A stretch of DNA of 64,000 nt from the NCBI GenBank assembly GCA_900771805.1, contig CAAGPL010000032.1, positions 1 through 64,000 of the forward strand. Direction: 5' to 3'. Under the pieces are notes generated by a model. It was not told where the DNA came from and made no database searches. It saw nothing but the letters and a program-made list of their open reading frames with translations. This document shows, piece by piece, positions 8,398 to 17,080 of this stretch (the first letter of the stretch is position 1; the number at the start of each line of letters is the position of its first letter). Origin of the DNA: Bacilli bacterium (GTDB lineage Bacteria > Bacillota_I > Bacilli_A > RF39 > UBA660). The position numbers were made by a program, and so were the translations under genes.

Positions 8398-9774
8398 TTA
8401 AAAAGCAATTTTAGAATTTATATAATCATTAATTTCTTCTACTGATAATGTTATTTGTTTCATAGTATCTCTATCTCTTATAGTTACAGTATTATTATTT
8501 ATTGTTTCATCATCAATTGTTATACAATAAGGTGTTCCAATAACGTCTTGCCTTCTATATCTTTTACCAATAGAACCTGTTTCATCATATGTTGTCATAA
8601 AATATTTAGATAACATTTTATATACTTCTTGAGCTTTTGCACTATGATACTTTTTAGCTAAAGGAAGTATTGCAACCTTATATGGAGCTAAGAAAGGATG
8701 AAATTTCATAACTTCTCTTTCTTCACCATTATCTAGCATTTCCTTATGATATGAATTACATAAAACCATTAATACTAATCTTTCAACTCCAACACTAGGT
8801 TCAATAACATATGGAATATATTTTTCATTTGTTAAAGGGTCTAAATACTCCATAGAAACCCCTGATGTTTTTTGATGCTGGGATAAATCATAGTTAGTAC
8901 GACTTGCAATTCCCCATAATTCTCCCCATCCAAATGGAAATTTATATTCTATATCAGTTGTAGCATTACTATAAAAACTTAACTCTTCTTTAGAATGATC
9001 TCTTAATCTTAAATTTTCTTCCTTAATACCAAGACTAAGTAAAAAGTTTTTACAATAATCCTTATAATATTTAAACCATTCAAGTTCACTACCTGGTTTA
9101 CAGAAAAACTCTAATTCCATTTGTTCAAATTCTCTTACTCTAAAAATAAAATTACCTGGAGTTATTTCATTTCTAAAACTTTTACCAATTTGTCCCACAC
9201 CAAAAGGAAGTTTAAGACGCATTGATCTTTGAATATTTTGATAATCCGCAAAAATTCCTTGAGCAGTTTCTGGTCTTAAATAAATAGTACTTTTACTATC
9301 TTCTGTTACACCTTGGAATGTTTTAAACATTAAATTAAATTGTCTAATATCTGTATAATCTAATTTACCACATTTAGGACAAACTATTTTATGTTCATTA
9401 ATATAATTTATTAAATCAGTATTAGACATTCCACCAGCATCTTCTATTCCATCATCTTCAACTAATTTATCTGCTCTATATCTAGTTTTACAATGTTTAC
9501 AATCAATTAATGGATCTGAAAATGTAGAAATATGTCCTGATGCTTCCCACACTTTAGGATTCATTAAAATAGCACTATCCAAACCAACATTATTAACATC
9601 TTCTTGAATAAATTTCTTTTTCCATGCTTTTTTTATATTATTTTTAAGTTCTGCTCCAACAGGTCCAAAATCCCAAGTATTAGCAAGACCACCATATATC
9701 TCACTTCCTTGATAAATTATTCCATACTGTTTACATAAATTAACTAAATTTTCCATACTTATATTTTCTTTCAT
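8398..9774 (-). CDS. glyS: Glycyl-tRNA synthetase, single-chain dimeric type
   Basis: Charges tRNA-Gly with glycine. At 458 residues this is the homodimeric class II form, not the alpha2beta2 GlyQ/GlyS form common in Bacillus. The N-terminus has the family pattern [20 protein letters not shown], with CKHC and CPKC pairs near residues 92 and 135 that suggest a zinc site. Class II motif 2 is at RNEI...[14 protein letters not shown], and motif 3 contains SVGVERLVL near residue 325. The C-terminal anticodon-binding domain is complete. It lies one base after the 9776-10432 gene, and both are under the T-box leader at 10457-10575. Confidence 0.95.
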   Translation of the reverse strand: MKENISMENLVNLCKQYGIIYQGSEIYGGLANTWDFGPVGAELKNNIKKAWKKKFIQEDVNNVGLDSAILMNPKVWEASGHISTFSDPLIDCKHCKTRYRADKLVEDDGIEDAGGMSNTDLINYINEHKIVCPKCGKLDYTDIRQFNLMFKTFQGVTEDSKSTIYLRPETAQGIFADYQNIQRSMRLKLPFGVGQIGKSFRNEITPGNFIFRVREFEQMELEFFCKPGSELEWFKYYKDYCKNFLLSLGIKEENLRLRDHSKEELSFYSNATTDIEYKFPFGWGELWGIASRTNYDLSQHQKTSGVSMEYLDPLTNEKYIPYVIEPSVGVERLVLMVLCNSYHKEMLDNGEEREVMKFHPFLAPYKVAILPLAKKYHSAKAQEVYKMLSKYFMTTYDETGSIGKRYRRQDVIGTPYCITIDDETINNNTVTIRDRDTMKQITLSVEEINDYINSKIAF

Positions 9775-9775
9775 A

Positions 9776-10432
9776 TTATCTTACCATCCTTAACTGTTTT
9801 GATTTATCTTTATTTTCTCTTATTTGATCTAATTTTACTCTCTCAAATAAATAATATACATTTTTATCTAATTTAATTTTTTTATTTTTATTAGATAAAA
9901 TTAAATAGTTTTTATCAAAATATGGACCATAAAAATTATCATCTATTACCTCTAAAATCATTTTCTTAAGTAGTTTTATGTCATTTATATCAGTATAATT
10001 TAAATATATTGTATCAATACCAATTATTTTCTTTGTCTTATAAAGCCCATCATTCGTCTTTAAAACAGGCTTTATTGCCTTTGTTGTAGGACTTAATTTT
10101 ATTTTTACTAAACCAGAATAAACATCTTTTTCATATTCATTTATTAAACTAATAACATTTTTAGAAATAGCATTATCAATTTCTTTTTTATAACACTCAT
10201 AAACTTCTTTTTCCATTTCAAAAATATTATCAAATGATTTTAATATTACCATATTCTTATCTAATACTTCTTTTGTAAAACCAGTTTTTTTACTTACGGA
10301 ATATAAATAATTACTATTTAAAAAACTTATTAAATCATCTTTTATATCTTTTGCACTATTTACGTATTTATATTTATCACCATAACTATTAGAATTATTA
10401 CTTCTAATTCTATATATCAATTTATCTTTCAT
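9776..10432 (-). CDS. Unknown protein between glycine T-box and glyS
   Basis: The open frame extends upstream to 10561, but that part lies in the T-box leader. The ATG at 10432 has AAAGGA at the correct distance and gives a 218-residue soluble protein. It is Lys/Asn/Tyr-rich with alternating strands and helices, and I see no recognised motif. Placement between a tRNA-Gly-sensing leader and glyS means it should rise under glycine-tRNA shortage, so a link to translation or glycine supply is possible but is inference only. Confidence 0.65.
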   Translation of the reverse strand: MKDKLIYRIRSNNSNSYGDKYKYVNSAKDIKDDLISFLNSNYLYSVSKKTGFTKEVLDKNMVILKSFDNIFEMEKEVYECYKKEIDNAISKNVISLINEYEKDVYSGLVKIKLSPTTKAIKPVLKTNDGLYKTKKIIGIDTIYLNYTDINDIKLLKKMILEVIDDNFYGPYFDKNYLILSNKNKKIKLDKNVYYLFERVKLDQIRENKDKSKQLRMVR

Positions 10433-10456
10433 ATTAATCCTTTCTAAATATAAAAA

Positions 10457-10575
10457 TCTTCTAGTTATAAAGGGACGAATAAGAATCCGCGGTTCCACCC
10501 TTTTTATTCTAGAAGAATCATCTTTTTTTATACTGCTGATAAAGTTTCCAAGCTTTGTCATCGCACATTTATATA
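10457..10575 (-). ncRNA. Glycine T-box leader with very short Stem I
   Basis: The minus strand carries the T-box sequence AGGGTGGAACCGCGG (10487-10501) and the antiterminator closing helix AAAGGG/CCCTTT. Only about 70 nt precede it. The 5' part has the GCGATGA motif typical of Stem I bases, then AAAG/CTTT closing an eight-base loop with GGA (10547-10549), a glycine codon. Distal Stem I elements (AGAGAGC, GGTTGGTG) are absent. A terminator is possible with TCTTCTAG/CTAGAAGA arms (10509-10516 and 10457-10464) followed by TTTTT. It controls 9776-10432 and glyS. Confidence 0.8.
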
Positions 10576-10580
10576 AAAGT

Positions 10581-10610
10581 ATTATAACATATATTATTTC
10601 AAATTAACAA
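10581..10610 (-). promoter_or_regulatory. Promoter of the glycine T-box unit
   Basis: Minus-strand -35 TTGTTA (10605-10610), 18-bp spacer and -10 TATAAT (10581-10586). It lies across the 3' end of recO, so transcription begins near 10575. Confidence 0.65.
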
Positions 10611-11328
10611 TGTTTTTTAAAAAATCTTTACTTTTTAAATATAACCCTGCATATTTATCATAATATGCATCTATAAAATTATTTATTTCCTGTTTTACTT
10701 TTTCTGATAAGTTTATTTTACCTATTTTTTTTATCTCTACATACTTTAACATCCTAATTATTTTTATTGTTTTATTACTTACAACATATTCATTATCATA
10801 ATGTTTTAGACATGTAAACCCACCTTTTTCTACACTTAAAGTTATAACATCTTTATTATCACAAACAACACATCCATCAAAATATGGTGAAATACCTAAA
10901 AAATCTAAATACTTTATTTCCAAAATATTACTTATTATAACAGGATCATATCCTTCTTCTATCTTTAAAATGGAAGATATTAAAATATCATATATATTTT
11001 TATTATTAGACTGTTTTATAACTTGATTAGTTAAATCAGATATAAAATTAACATATGATATTTTTTCAATATCTTTTTTTATATTTAAAAAAGGGTTAAT
11101 AATATCTGCTGATATAAGTGTTGATAAGCCATTTTCCTTATAACTTATCACAAAATTTGCAAATGTAAATTTTTGACTTGCACTTCTTAAATTACTTTTT
11201 ATTTTTTTGCATCCTTTAGATATTACTCCAATTTTTAAACCTTCATTTGTAATAATATTTAATATTTTACTTGTCTCTTTATATGATTTTTCATCAATTA
11301 CAAAACCTTCAATTTGTTTTAACTGCAA
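10594..11328 (-). CDS. recO: DNA repair protein RecO
   Basis: RecO loads RecA on SSB-coated single-stranded DNA together with RecR. The 244-residue product matches the family in length, with an N-terminal OB-fold (residues 1-80) and a central C-x2-C at FDGCVVCDN, followed by GGFTCLKH, the zinc-type cysteines of many RecO proteins. The start appears to be TTG with only a weak AGAAGA site, four bases after yqzL, which suggests translational coupling. The order era, yqzL, recO matches Bacillus. Confidence 0.92.
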   Translation of the reverse strand: MQLKQIEGFVIDEKSYKETSKILNIITNEGLKIGVISKGCKKIKSNLRSASQKFTFANFVISYKENGLSTLISADIINPFLNIKKDIEKISYVNFISDLTNQVIKQSNNKNIYDILISSILKIEEGYDPVIISNILEIKYLDFLGISPYFDGCVVCDNKDVITLSVEKGGFTCLKHYDNEYVVSNKTIKIIRMLKYVEIKKIGKINLSEKVKQEINNFIDAYYDKYAGLYLKSKDFLKNIVNLK

Positions 11329-11332
11329 CTTA

Positions 11333-11425
11333 TTAATCTTCTTTCTTTATAACTTCTTTATACTTTAAAAAATATTTTATTTCTCCAGTTTTTTTAAATA
11401 ACTCCCAAGCATCATTACTTGTCAT
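11333..11425 (-). CDS. yqzL: YqzL family small protein
   Basis: A 30-codon gene. Its product starts MTSNDAWELFKKTGEIKYFL, matching the W-x-L-F-x-x-T-G-x-I pattern of the YqzL family, whose members lie just upstream of recO in Bacilli. AAAGGTG precedes the ATG. The gene sits between era and recO. Function is unknown in the family. The inverted repeat upstream may affect its translation. Confidence 0.8.
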   Translation of the reverse strand: MTSNDAWELFKKTGEIKYFLKYKEVIKKED

Positions 11426-11458
11426 ATTACCACACCTTTCTATATATATAGTGGTAAT
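11426..11458 (-). promoter_or_regulatory. Hairpin enclosing the yqzL ribosome-binding site
   Basis: ATTACCAC (minus strand, 11451-11458) and GTGGTAAT (11426-11433) form an 8-bp inverted repeat that ends directly at the yqzL start codon, with AAAGGT in the loop. It could tune translation of yqzL and the coupled recO, or be a DNA-level operator. It has no T-run, so it is not a terminator. Confidence 0.4.
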
Positions 11459-11470
11459 TAAATTTAAAAG

Positions 11471-12358
11471 CTATTCATCAATATCATAAAAACCTAATTC
11501 TTTTAAATATTTTTCTTTATCTCTCCAGTTTTTAATTGTTTTAACAAGTAAATTTAAATATACTTTTTTATTAGTCATTTTTTCAATATCCATTCTAGCT
11601 TTAGACCCAATTTCCTTAAGCATTGAACCTTTTTTACCAATTATTATACTTTTTAACGAATCACGTTCAACTATAATTACCGCATCTATTATCATTTTAT
11701 CCTTTTGTTCTACTAAATTAGTTGTAATACAAGTAATTGCATGAGGAACTTCATCCTCTGTTAATCTAAGTACCTTTTCTCTTATTATTTCTGATATTCT
11801 AAATTCTAAAGTTGTATTAGTTAAACTTTCTAAAGGAAAATACATAACATTATCTGGTAAATATTTTTTAAGTGTCTTAATTAATTCACTAATACCATCT
11901 TTTTTTAGTGCTGATAATGGAATTATTTCTTTAAAATCATATAAATCTTTATATTTTAATATTATTTCAAATAACTTTTCTTTTTTTATTTTATCTACCT
12001 TATTTAATATTAAAAATACCGGTTTTTTAATTTCTTTTAATTTATTAATAACAAACTTATCACCATTACCTAATTCTTTAGTTGAATCTACTAAAAATAA
12101 CACAATATCTACATCTTCAACTGAATAATAAGCTTCATAATTAAGTCTTTGTCCTAACTTATTAAGTGGTTTATGAATACCTGGTGTATCTACAAATACT
12201 ATTTGACTATCATTATCATTATATATACCTTGTATATTATTTCTAGTTGTTCCAGATTTATCAGATGTAATTGCAACTTTATATCCTACTAGTGCATTAA
12301 TTAAAGTTGATTTTCCTACATTTGGTCTTCCTGTTAAACTTACAAATCCTGATCGCAT
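11471..12358 (-). CDS. era: GTPase Era
   Basis: Era is an essential GTPase that binds the 3' end of 16S rRNA during 30S assembly. The ATG at 12358 follows AAGGAG; the longer frame has no ribosome site. The 295-residue product begins MRSGFVSLTGRPNVGKST with the P-loop, has DTPGIH (G3) and NKVD (G4), and ends in a KH domain with IIGKKGSMLKEIGSKAR. It is followed by yqzL and recO, as in Bacillus. Confidence 0.97.
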   Translation of the reverse strand: MRSGFVSLTGRPNVGKSTLINALVGYKVAITSDKSGTTRNNIQGIYNDNDSQIVFVDTPGIHKPLNKLGQRLNYEAYYSVEDVDIVLFLVDSTKELGNGDKFVINKLKEIKKPVFLILNKVDKIKKEKLFEIILKYKDLYDFKEIIPLSALKKDGISELIKTLKKYLPDNVMYFPLESLTNTTLEFRISEIIREKVLRLTEDEVPHAITCITTNLVEQKDKMIIDAVIIVERDSLKSIIIGKKGSMLKEIGSKARMDIEKMTNKKVYLNLLVKTIKNWRDKEKYLKELGFYDIDE

Positions 12359-12390
12359 TTTCTTCTCCTTAACTTTAATAATTATAACAT

Positions 12391-12422
12391 AAAAAAAGAA
12401 TATTTTTATATTAATATTCTTT
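12391..12422 (-). terminator. mltG terminator
   Basis: AAGAATATT and AATATTCTT arms with an AT-rich loop and a following minus-strand run of seven Ts, overlapping the mltG stop. Confidence 0.75.
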
Positions 12423-13515
12423 AAAAAGTAATCCAATTGTTGCTTTCTTTTAATTCTTTTATTACCTGTTGATGTTCAGTATATGTCTTCGTAAAATGAG
12501 TCTTACCACTTTTATCCGCTACAAAATAATAATAATCACTAATCTCAGGATTTAACGTAGCATCTAGTGATGATTCACTAAAATTACCAACTGCACCAAC
12601 TGGTAGTTTTCCATTCATTAAAGGTCCACGAGTATTATAAGGATTATATGTATTTATCTCTTTTACAGTTAAATCTCGTGTTCCAAGATCAATTTTAAAT
12701 GCATAATATGTTGTAATATCACTACCTAAAGACATATTAGATTTTAATCTATTATAAAACACTCCAGCAATTTTTTTTCTATCATTTTTATATAATCCTT
12801 CTTGTTCTATTATAGAAGATAATGTAATAATTTCATTAATAGTCATTTTACTATTTAAAATAGAATCTTTATACTTAGTTAAAACTTTATCTGTTTTCTT
12901 TAACATAGTATTTATTATTTCATCATAAGTAACATTTTCCTTAAAATAATAAGTATCTGGATATAAATAGCCTTCTAAAGGATAATAAATATCCTTATTT
13001 TTTATATCATCTGTTAAAAACCAATACTTATTAATCAAATTATTTATATATGATTCATCTTTTAACAAATTATAAAAATCTTCTTCCTTTAAATTTGTAT
13101 TATCACTAATTGTTTTAGCAATATTTCTTATGTTTTTTCCTTCTTTAAAAGTAATTTTATATCCATCTTCTAAATAATAATTACCATTTAATATACTAAC
13201 AATTTTCTTTAAATTATAAGTTTTATTTAACTTATAAGTTCCTGCTTTATAAGCATTAATATTATTTAATTTAACATATAATTTATATGCATAATAACTA
13301 TGTATTAATTTTTCTTCTTTTAATTTTTTGCCAATTTTATATACAGATGAACCATTATCTACCTTAAATAATACCTCTTGGCTTTTAAAAGAAGTCTTAG
13401 AAAATGAATATAAATATATTATAAACATTAAACTAAATATTAATAACATAATAAGTAAATACTTAATTTTTTTCTTTAGTTTTCTTTTTTTTCTATGATT
13501 ATAAACTTCACTCAT
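12421..13515 (-). CDS. mltG: Endolytic murein transglycosylase MltG (YceG-like)
   Basis: MltG cuts nascent glycan strands and sets their length at the membrane. The 364-residue protein has a basic N-terminus, a membrane helix at about residues 18-38, a LysM-like region, and the YceG catalytic domain with SSIIEQEG (catalytic Glu), YNTRGPLMNGKLPVGAVGN and YYYFVADKSGKTHFTKTYTEH. It lies 13 bp after alaS, a neighbourhood also seen in Bacillus, and is therefore probably read from the alanine T-box promoter. Confidence 0.93.
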   Translation of the reverse strand: MSEVYNHRKKRKLKKKIKYLLIMLLIFSLMFIIYLYSFSKTSFKSQEVLFKVDNGSSVYKIGKKLKEEKLIHSYYAYKLYVKLNNINAYKAGTYKLNKTYNLKKIVSILNGNYYLEDGYKITFKEGKNIRNIAKTISDNTNLKEEDFYNLLKDESYINNLINKYWFLTDDIKNKDIYYPLEGYLYPDTYYFKENVTYDEIINTMLKKTDKVLTKYKDSILNSKMTINEIITLSSIIEQEGLYKNDRKKIAGVFYNRLKSNMSLGSDITTYYAFKIDLGTRDLTVKEINTYNPYNTRGPLMNGKLPVGAVGNFSESSLDATLNPEISDYYYFVADKSGKTHFTKTYTEHQQVIKELKESNNWITF

Positions 13516-13528
13516 AATTAAAACCTCA

Positions 13529-16252
13529 TTATTCTTTTTCTATTAAAGACTTAACATATGTTAATATCATATCTAATTTATCTACAGAAGAGCCGCCTCC
13601 TTGCGCAAAAAGTGCACTACCTCCACCTGATCCTGAAGCTATTTTACTTACATTTTTAATTAAATTGCCAACATTAAATGTATCTTTTAGAGAATTAGAT
13701 TCTTTTGCAATAAAATTAAGTGAATCTTCTTTTACGTTTATTAAAAATACAATTCCATTATCAAGTTTATTAACAATTGATGATGCAAGTTGTTTTAAAG
13801 CATCTATTGCCTCATCATTAAAAGTTTTAATTACTACATCTCCATATATTCCAGATACTTTTTCTTTAACATATAACGATGTATTTGAAATTAGCCTATT
13901 AGTTAATTCAGTATTATAGGTTTTCTCTAAAATTGCTACTTTTTTTCTTACATTCTTAACTTCATTTTGATTTTCAATTATATCTTTATAACTTTTTGGT
14001 CTTTCATTAGAAATATTAACATCTAATGAAAGCTTAATACCCTTTTCTTCAGCATTACTAATTATTTTTTTTGCCTTTTTTAAAAGTAAAATCATTTCAT
14101 CATTATATGGCTTAATAACATCAAATAATTCTATTTCTAAATTAGTATCACAAACAGCTTCTATTCTATAAATATTAAGCCCTTTAGATTCTATAGATTT
14201 AATTGCAAAACTTCTTATATCTCCAGTATTTAAAACATGTGTACCACCACATAATTCGGTAGAATCACCAAATTTAACAACTCTTACTAAATCATCATAT
14301 TTTTCTCCAAATAATGCCATTGCTCCCATCTTTTTAGCTTCATTTATATTCATTTCTTTAATTAAAGCTGGATAACATGCTTTTATTTTATTATTTACTA
14401 ATTCTTCTGTCTTAATTACATCATCATCAGTTATTTTACCAGTATACTTAAAATCAAATCTTAATATTTTATCATTTACAAAACTTCCAGCTTGAACTAC
14501 TTCATCACCTAAAATTTCTTGTAATGATTTTTGTAGCAAATGAGTTGCAGTATGATTTTGGCATGTAGTAAATCTATATTCTTTATCTACACTAGCTTTT
14601 ACCTTATCACCAACTTTAATACTTCCACTAATTATTCTAATATAAATTGCATTTTGCTTATTAGGTGTTTTTTCTGTTTTAATTACTTCTGCCTTTAACC
14701 CATTATCATTAGTTAAATAACCAATATCACCAACTTGACCACCCATAGTTGCATAAAATGGCGTTACATCAAGAATAACTAATCCTTCAGTAAATATTTC
14801 AGATTCATTACCACTATTATCTGATGCATATATTACTTTAGATTCAGTTTCTAAAGAATCATAAACAAATTTACTTTTATCTTTAAAATTAACTATATCA
14901 CCCATTATTTTTAATTCATCAATTTTCTTAACATTTTGTCTTGCTAATTCTTTTTGAGATTTCATATATGAATCAAACTCTTCTTTTGACGCTAATATAT
15001 TTTTTTCTTTTAAAATCTCACTAGTAAGTTCAAAAGGAAAACCATATGTATCATATAATTTAAAACATAAAGATGAATCTAATTTTCTATTATCATCTGT
15101 TATATTCTTTTCTATCATTTTTTCTAGTTCTTTTAAACCATGTGATAAAGTTTTTAAAAAATTATTTGTTTCTTTTGTTATTTCACTTAGTATAAATTCC
15201 TTAGATTCTAATAAATTAGGATAACTTACATTATATACATTTTCAATAAAGTATTTAGCTATATCAACCATTATAGAAGGCTCTAAATTAAGCTTTTTAA
15301 CATGCCTTATTCCTCTTCTAATTAATCTTCTTAAAATATAACCTGCACCAACATTTGATGGTGTTAAATGTTTTTCATCACCTAAAAGCATAGTAGCAGT
15401 TCTTGTATGATCTAAAAGAATTCTAATTGATCTATCTATTTCTTCATTATCATTATATTTATAATTTAATTTATCTAAAATAATATTCATTGCACCAGTA
15501 TATAAATCAGTTTTATAAATATCACCATCATCTGTATTTAAAAATGCAAGTATTCTTTCAAATCCCCAACCAGTATCTACGTTTTTATTTTTTAAAGGAA
15601 TATATTTATCCTTATCTATTTTTTCATACTGCATAAATACATCATTACCTATTTCAATAAAACGTCCACAATTGCAAGATGGATTACAAGATTTACCACA
15701 AGGAGGTTTATCAGTTATATAAAAATATTCACTATCCGGACCACAAGGACCTGATTCTATTTCCCACCAGTTTTCACTTTTAGGCAAGAAATAAATATTT
15801 TCTTTTTTGAAACCAACTTTTTCTTTAATTAAAGCAGCCTCTGTGTCCCTTGGAGCATTTTCATCACCACAAAAACATGTTGTAGCAAGTCTATCACGTG
15901 GTATTTCTAATACTTTGGTAAATAATTCATAACTCCATTTACATCTTTCTTCTTTAAAATAATCTCCAAGACTCCAACTTCCCATCATTTCAAAAAAAGT
16001 TGCATGAGATGAATCACCAACTGATTCTATATCATTAGTTCTAACACATCCTTGAACATTACATAATCTTTTACCAAGAGGATGCTTTTCACCTAAAAGA
16101 TATGGCATTAAAGGCTGCATTCCAGCAACATTAAATAATACTCCAGTTGTTCCGTCTCCTATTAAAGATACAGCACCTATATTTTTATGTCCTTTTTCTT
16201 CATAAAATTTTATCCATTCAGATCTAAGCTCTTTACTATTTAATTTTCTCAT
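13529..16252 (-). CDS. alaS: Alanyl-tRNA synthetase
   Basis: Charges tRNA-Ala and edits mischarged Ser and Gly. The 907-residue product has the class II core at residues 1-240, with a Cys-rich insertion near 184-196 (CGKSCNPSCNC). The editing domain shows HTATH (567-571) and CGGTH (668-672), both zinc ligands. The C-terminal domain ends with the Gly-rich SGSGGGSALFAQGGG. It directly abuts the upstream dNMP kinase-like gene, and both follow an alanine T-box. Confidence 0.97.
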   Translation of the reverse strand: MRKLNSKELRSEWIKFYEEKGHKNIGAVSLIGDGTTGVLFNVAGMQPLMPYLLGEKHPLGKRLCNVQGCVRTNDIESVGDSSHATFFEMMGSWSLGDYFKEERCKWSYELFTKVLEIPRDRLATTCFCGDENAPRDTEAALIKEKVGFKKENIYFLPKSENWWEIESGPCGPDSEYFYITDKPPCGKSCNPSCNCGRFIEIGNDVFMQYEKIDKDKYIPLKNKNVDTGWGFERILAFLNTDDGDIYKTDLYTGAMNIILDKLNYKYNDNEEIDRSIRILLDHTRTATMLLGDEKHLTPSNVGAGYILRRLIRRGIRHVKKLNLEPSIMVDIAKYFIENVYNVSYPNLLESKEFILSEITKETNNFLKTLSHGLKELEKMIEKNITDDNRKLDSSLCFKLYDTYGFPFELTSEILKEKNILASKEEFDSYMKSQKELARQNVKKIDELKIMGDIVNFKDKSKFVYDSLETESKVIYASDNSGNESEIFTEGLVILDVTPFYATMGGQVGDIGYLTNDNGLKAEVIKTEKTPNKQNAIYIRIISGSIKVGDKVKASVDKEYRFTTCQNHTATHLLQKSLQEILGDEVVQAGSFVNDKILRFDFKYTGKITDDDVIKTEELVNNKIKACYPALIKEMNINEAKKMGAMALFGEKYDDLVRVVKFGDSTELCGGTHVLNTGDIRSFAIKSIESKGLNIYRIEAVCDTNLEIELFDVIKPYNDEMILLLKKAKKIISNAEEKGIKLSLDVNISNERPKSYKDIIENQNEVKNVRKKVAILEKTYNTELTNRLISNTSLYVKEKVSGIYGDVVIKTFNDEAIDALKQLASSIVNKLDNGIVFLINVKEDSLNFIAKESNSLKDTFNVGNLIKNVSKIASGSGGGSALFAQGGGSSVDKLDMILTYVKSLIEKE

Positions 16253-16807
16253 TTATATCACCTTATCTACTATTTGTTTAATTTTATCATTTAAATCATT
16301 TATACTACCATCATTTACTAAAATATAATCATAATCATTATAATTATCAAGTGCTACTTCAGTTACATGCTTTCTTTGAATATCATTTAAATTATTTTCA
16401 AAATTTGGTCTTTTAATATTTATTTTATATACATCCTTAAAATTATTTTTAATAGAATCTAACTCTTTAGGAAATCTAGCATCACTAATTGTTATAACAT
16501 CAAAATAATAAGAATAAACTTTTATATCATCAATAATTCTATTAATAAAAAAGTCTTCATCAATATATTTTCTTATAACATCAGTACCTAATTCTTGAAG
16601 TAAACTTCTAGGTTTTGTATCTTCATTTCCATCCCAACCAGATATTATTTTAGCATACATCTTAATATAAGAAGAAAACTGCAAATTAACTGACTTTAAA
16701 CCTTTTAATTTAATATAATTATTAATTAATTCACATGTAGTATCTTTACCTGAGTTTGCTTTTCCAGATGCTATAAATATTTTAGTATCATGTTTTTCAA
16801 AATTCAT
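16253..16807 (-). CDS. Deoxynucleoside monophosphate kinase-like P-loop protein
   Basis: The 184-residue protein has a P-loop at residues 15-23 (GKANSGKDT) and a LQELGTDVIR segment, followed by an ISDARFPKELD region. This layout is shared by phage-type dNMP kinases and dephospho-CoA-kinase-like proteins. AAGGAGG precedes the ATG. It is the first gene after the alanine T-box and touches alaS, an unusual partner for a nucleotide kinase. The exact substrate is not certain. Confidence 0.65.
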   Translation of the reverse strand: MNFEKHDTKIFIASGKANSGKDTTCELINNYIKLKGLKSVNLQFSSYIKMYAKIISGWDGNEDTKPRSLLQELGTDVIRKYIDEDFFINRIIDDIKVYSYYFDVITISDARFPKELDSIKNNFKDVYKINIKRPNFENNLNDIQRKHVTEVALDNYNDYDYILVNDGSINDLNDKIKQIVDKVI

Positions 16808-16819
16808 ATATCCTCCTTA

Positions 16820-17030
16820 AAATAAAAATGGTACCAACCCTCATTCTAGGAACGAGGAGCCGTGGTACCATCCTAATTTTTTCTTAATTTATATAACGGT
16901 TTTAACCGGTAGTTATTAACTACTTCTATGAAAATAGCTTCAGTAAATAATCATACTAATTTACACCAACCATTAGCTCTCTTAAATAATTATATTTACT
17001 TACTAATTTTTCATCAATGAATTTAAATAT
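16820..17030 (-). ncRNA. Alanine T-box leader
   Basis: Canonical minus-strand T-box RNA. In order it has GATGA and AGTA near the 5' base, AGAGAGC (16976-16982), GGTTGGTG, a specifier GAA-GCT with GCT at 16936-16938 (alanine codon), and the T-box AGGATGGTACCACGG (16860-16874). The terminator uses TGGTACCA arms and ends in TTTTT before the ribosome site of the dNMP kinase-like gene. It regulates that gene, alaS and probably mltG according to tRNA-Ala charging. Confidence 0.92.
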
Positions 17031-17036
17031 AAATAT

Positions 17037-17065
17037 ATTATATAAAATTTTATTATAAATTGCAA
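17037..17065 (-). promoter_or_regulatory. Promoter of the alanine T-box unit
   Basis: Minus-strand -35 TTGCAA (17060-17065), 17-bp spacer and -10 TATAAT (17037-17042). Confidence 0.75.
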
Positions 17066-17080
17066 CTTATAATAGTTACT

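Noticed and set aside
10433..10561. N-terminal 43 codons of the frame ending at 9776
   Set aside because: They are the T-box RNA read as protein. The ATG at 10432 has the ribosome site.
11426..11458. era terminator
   Set aside because: The inverted repeat after era has no T-run on the minus strand and contains the yqzL ribosome site.
16826..16872. Paired GGTACC palindromes as a mobile element end
   Set aside because: They are the arms of the alanine T-box terminator.
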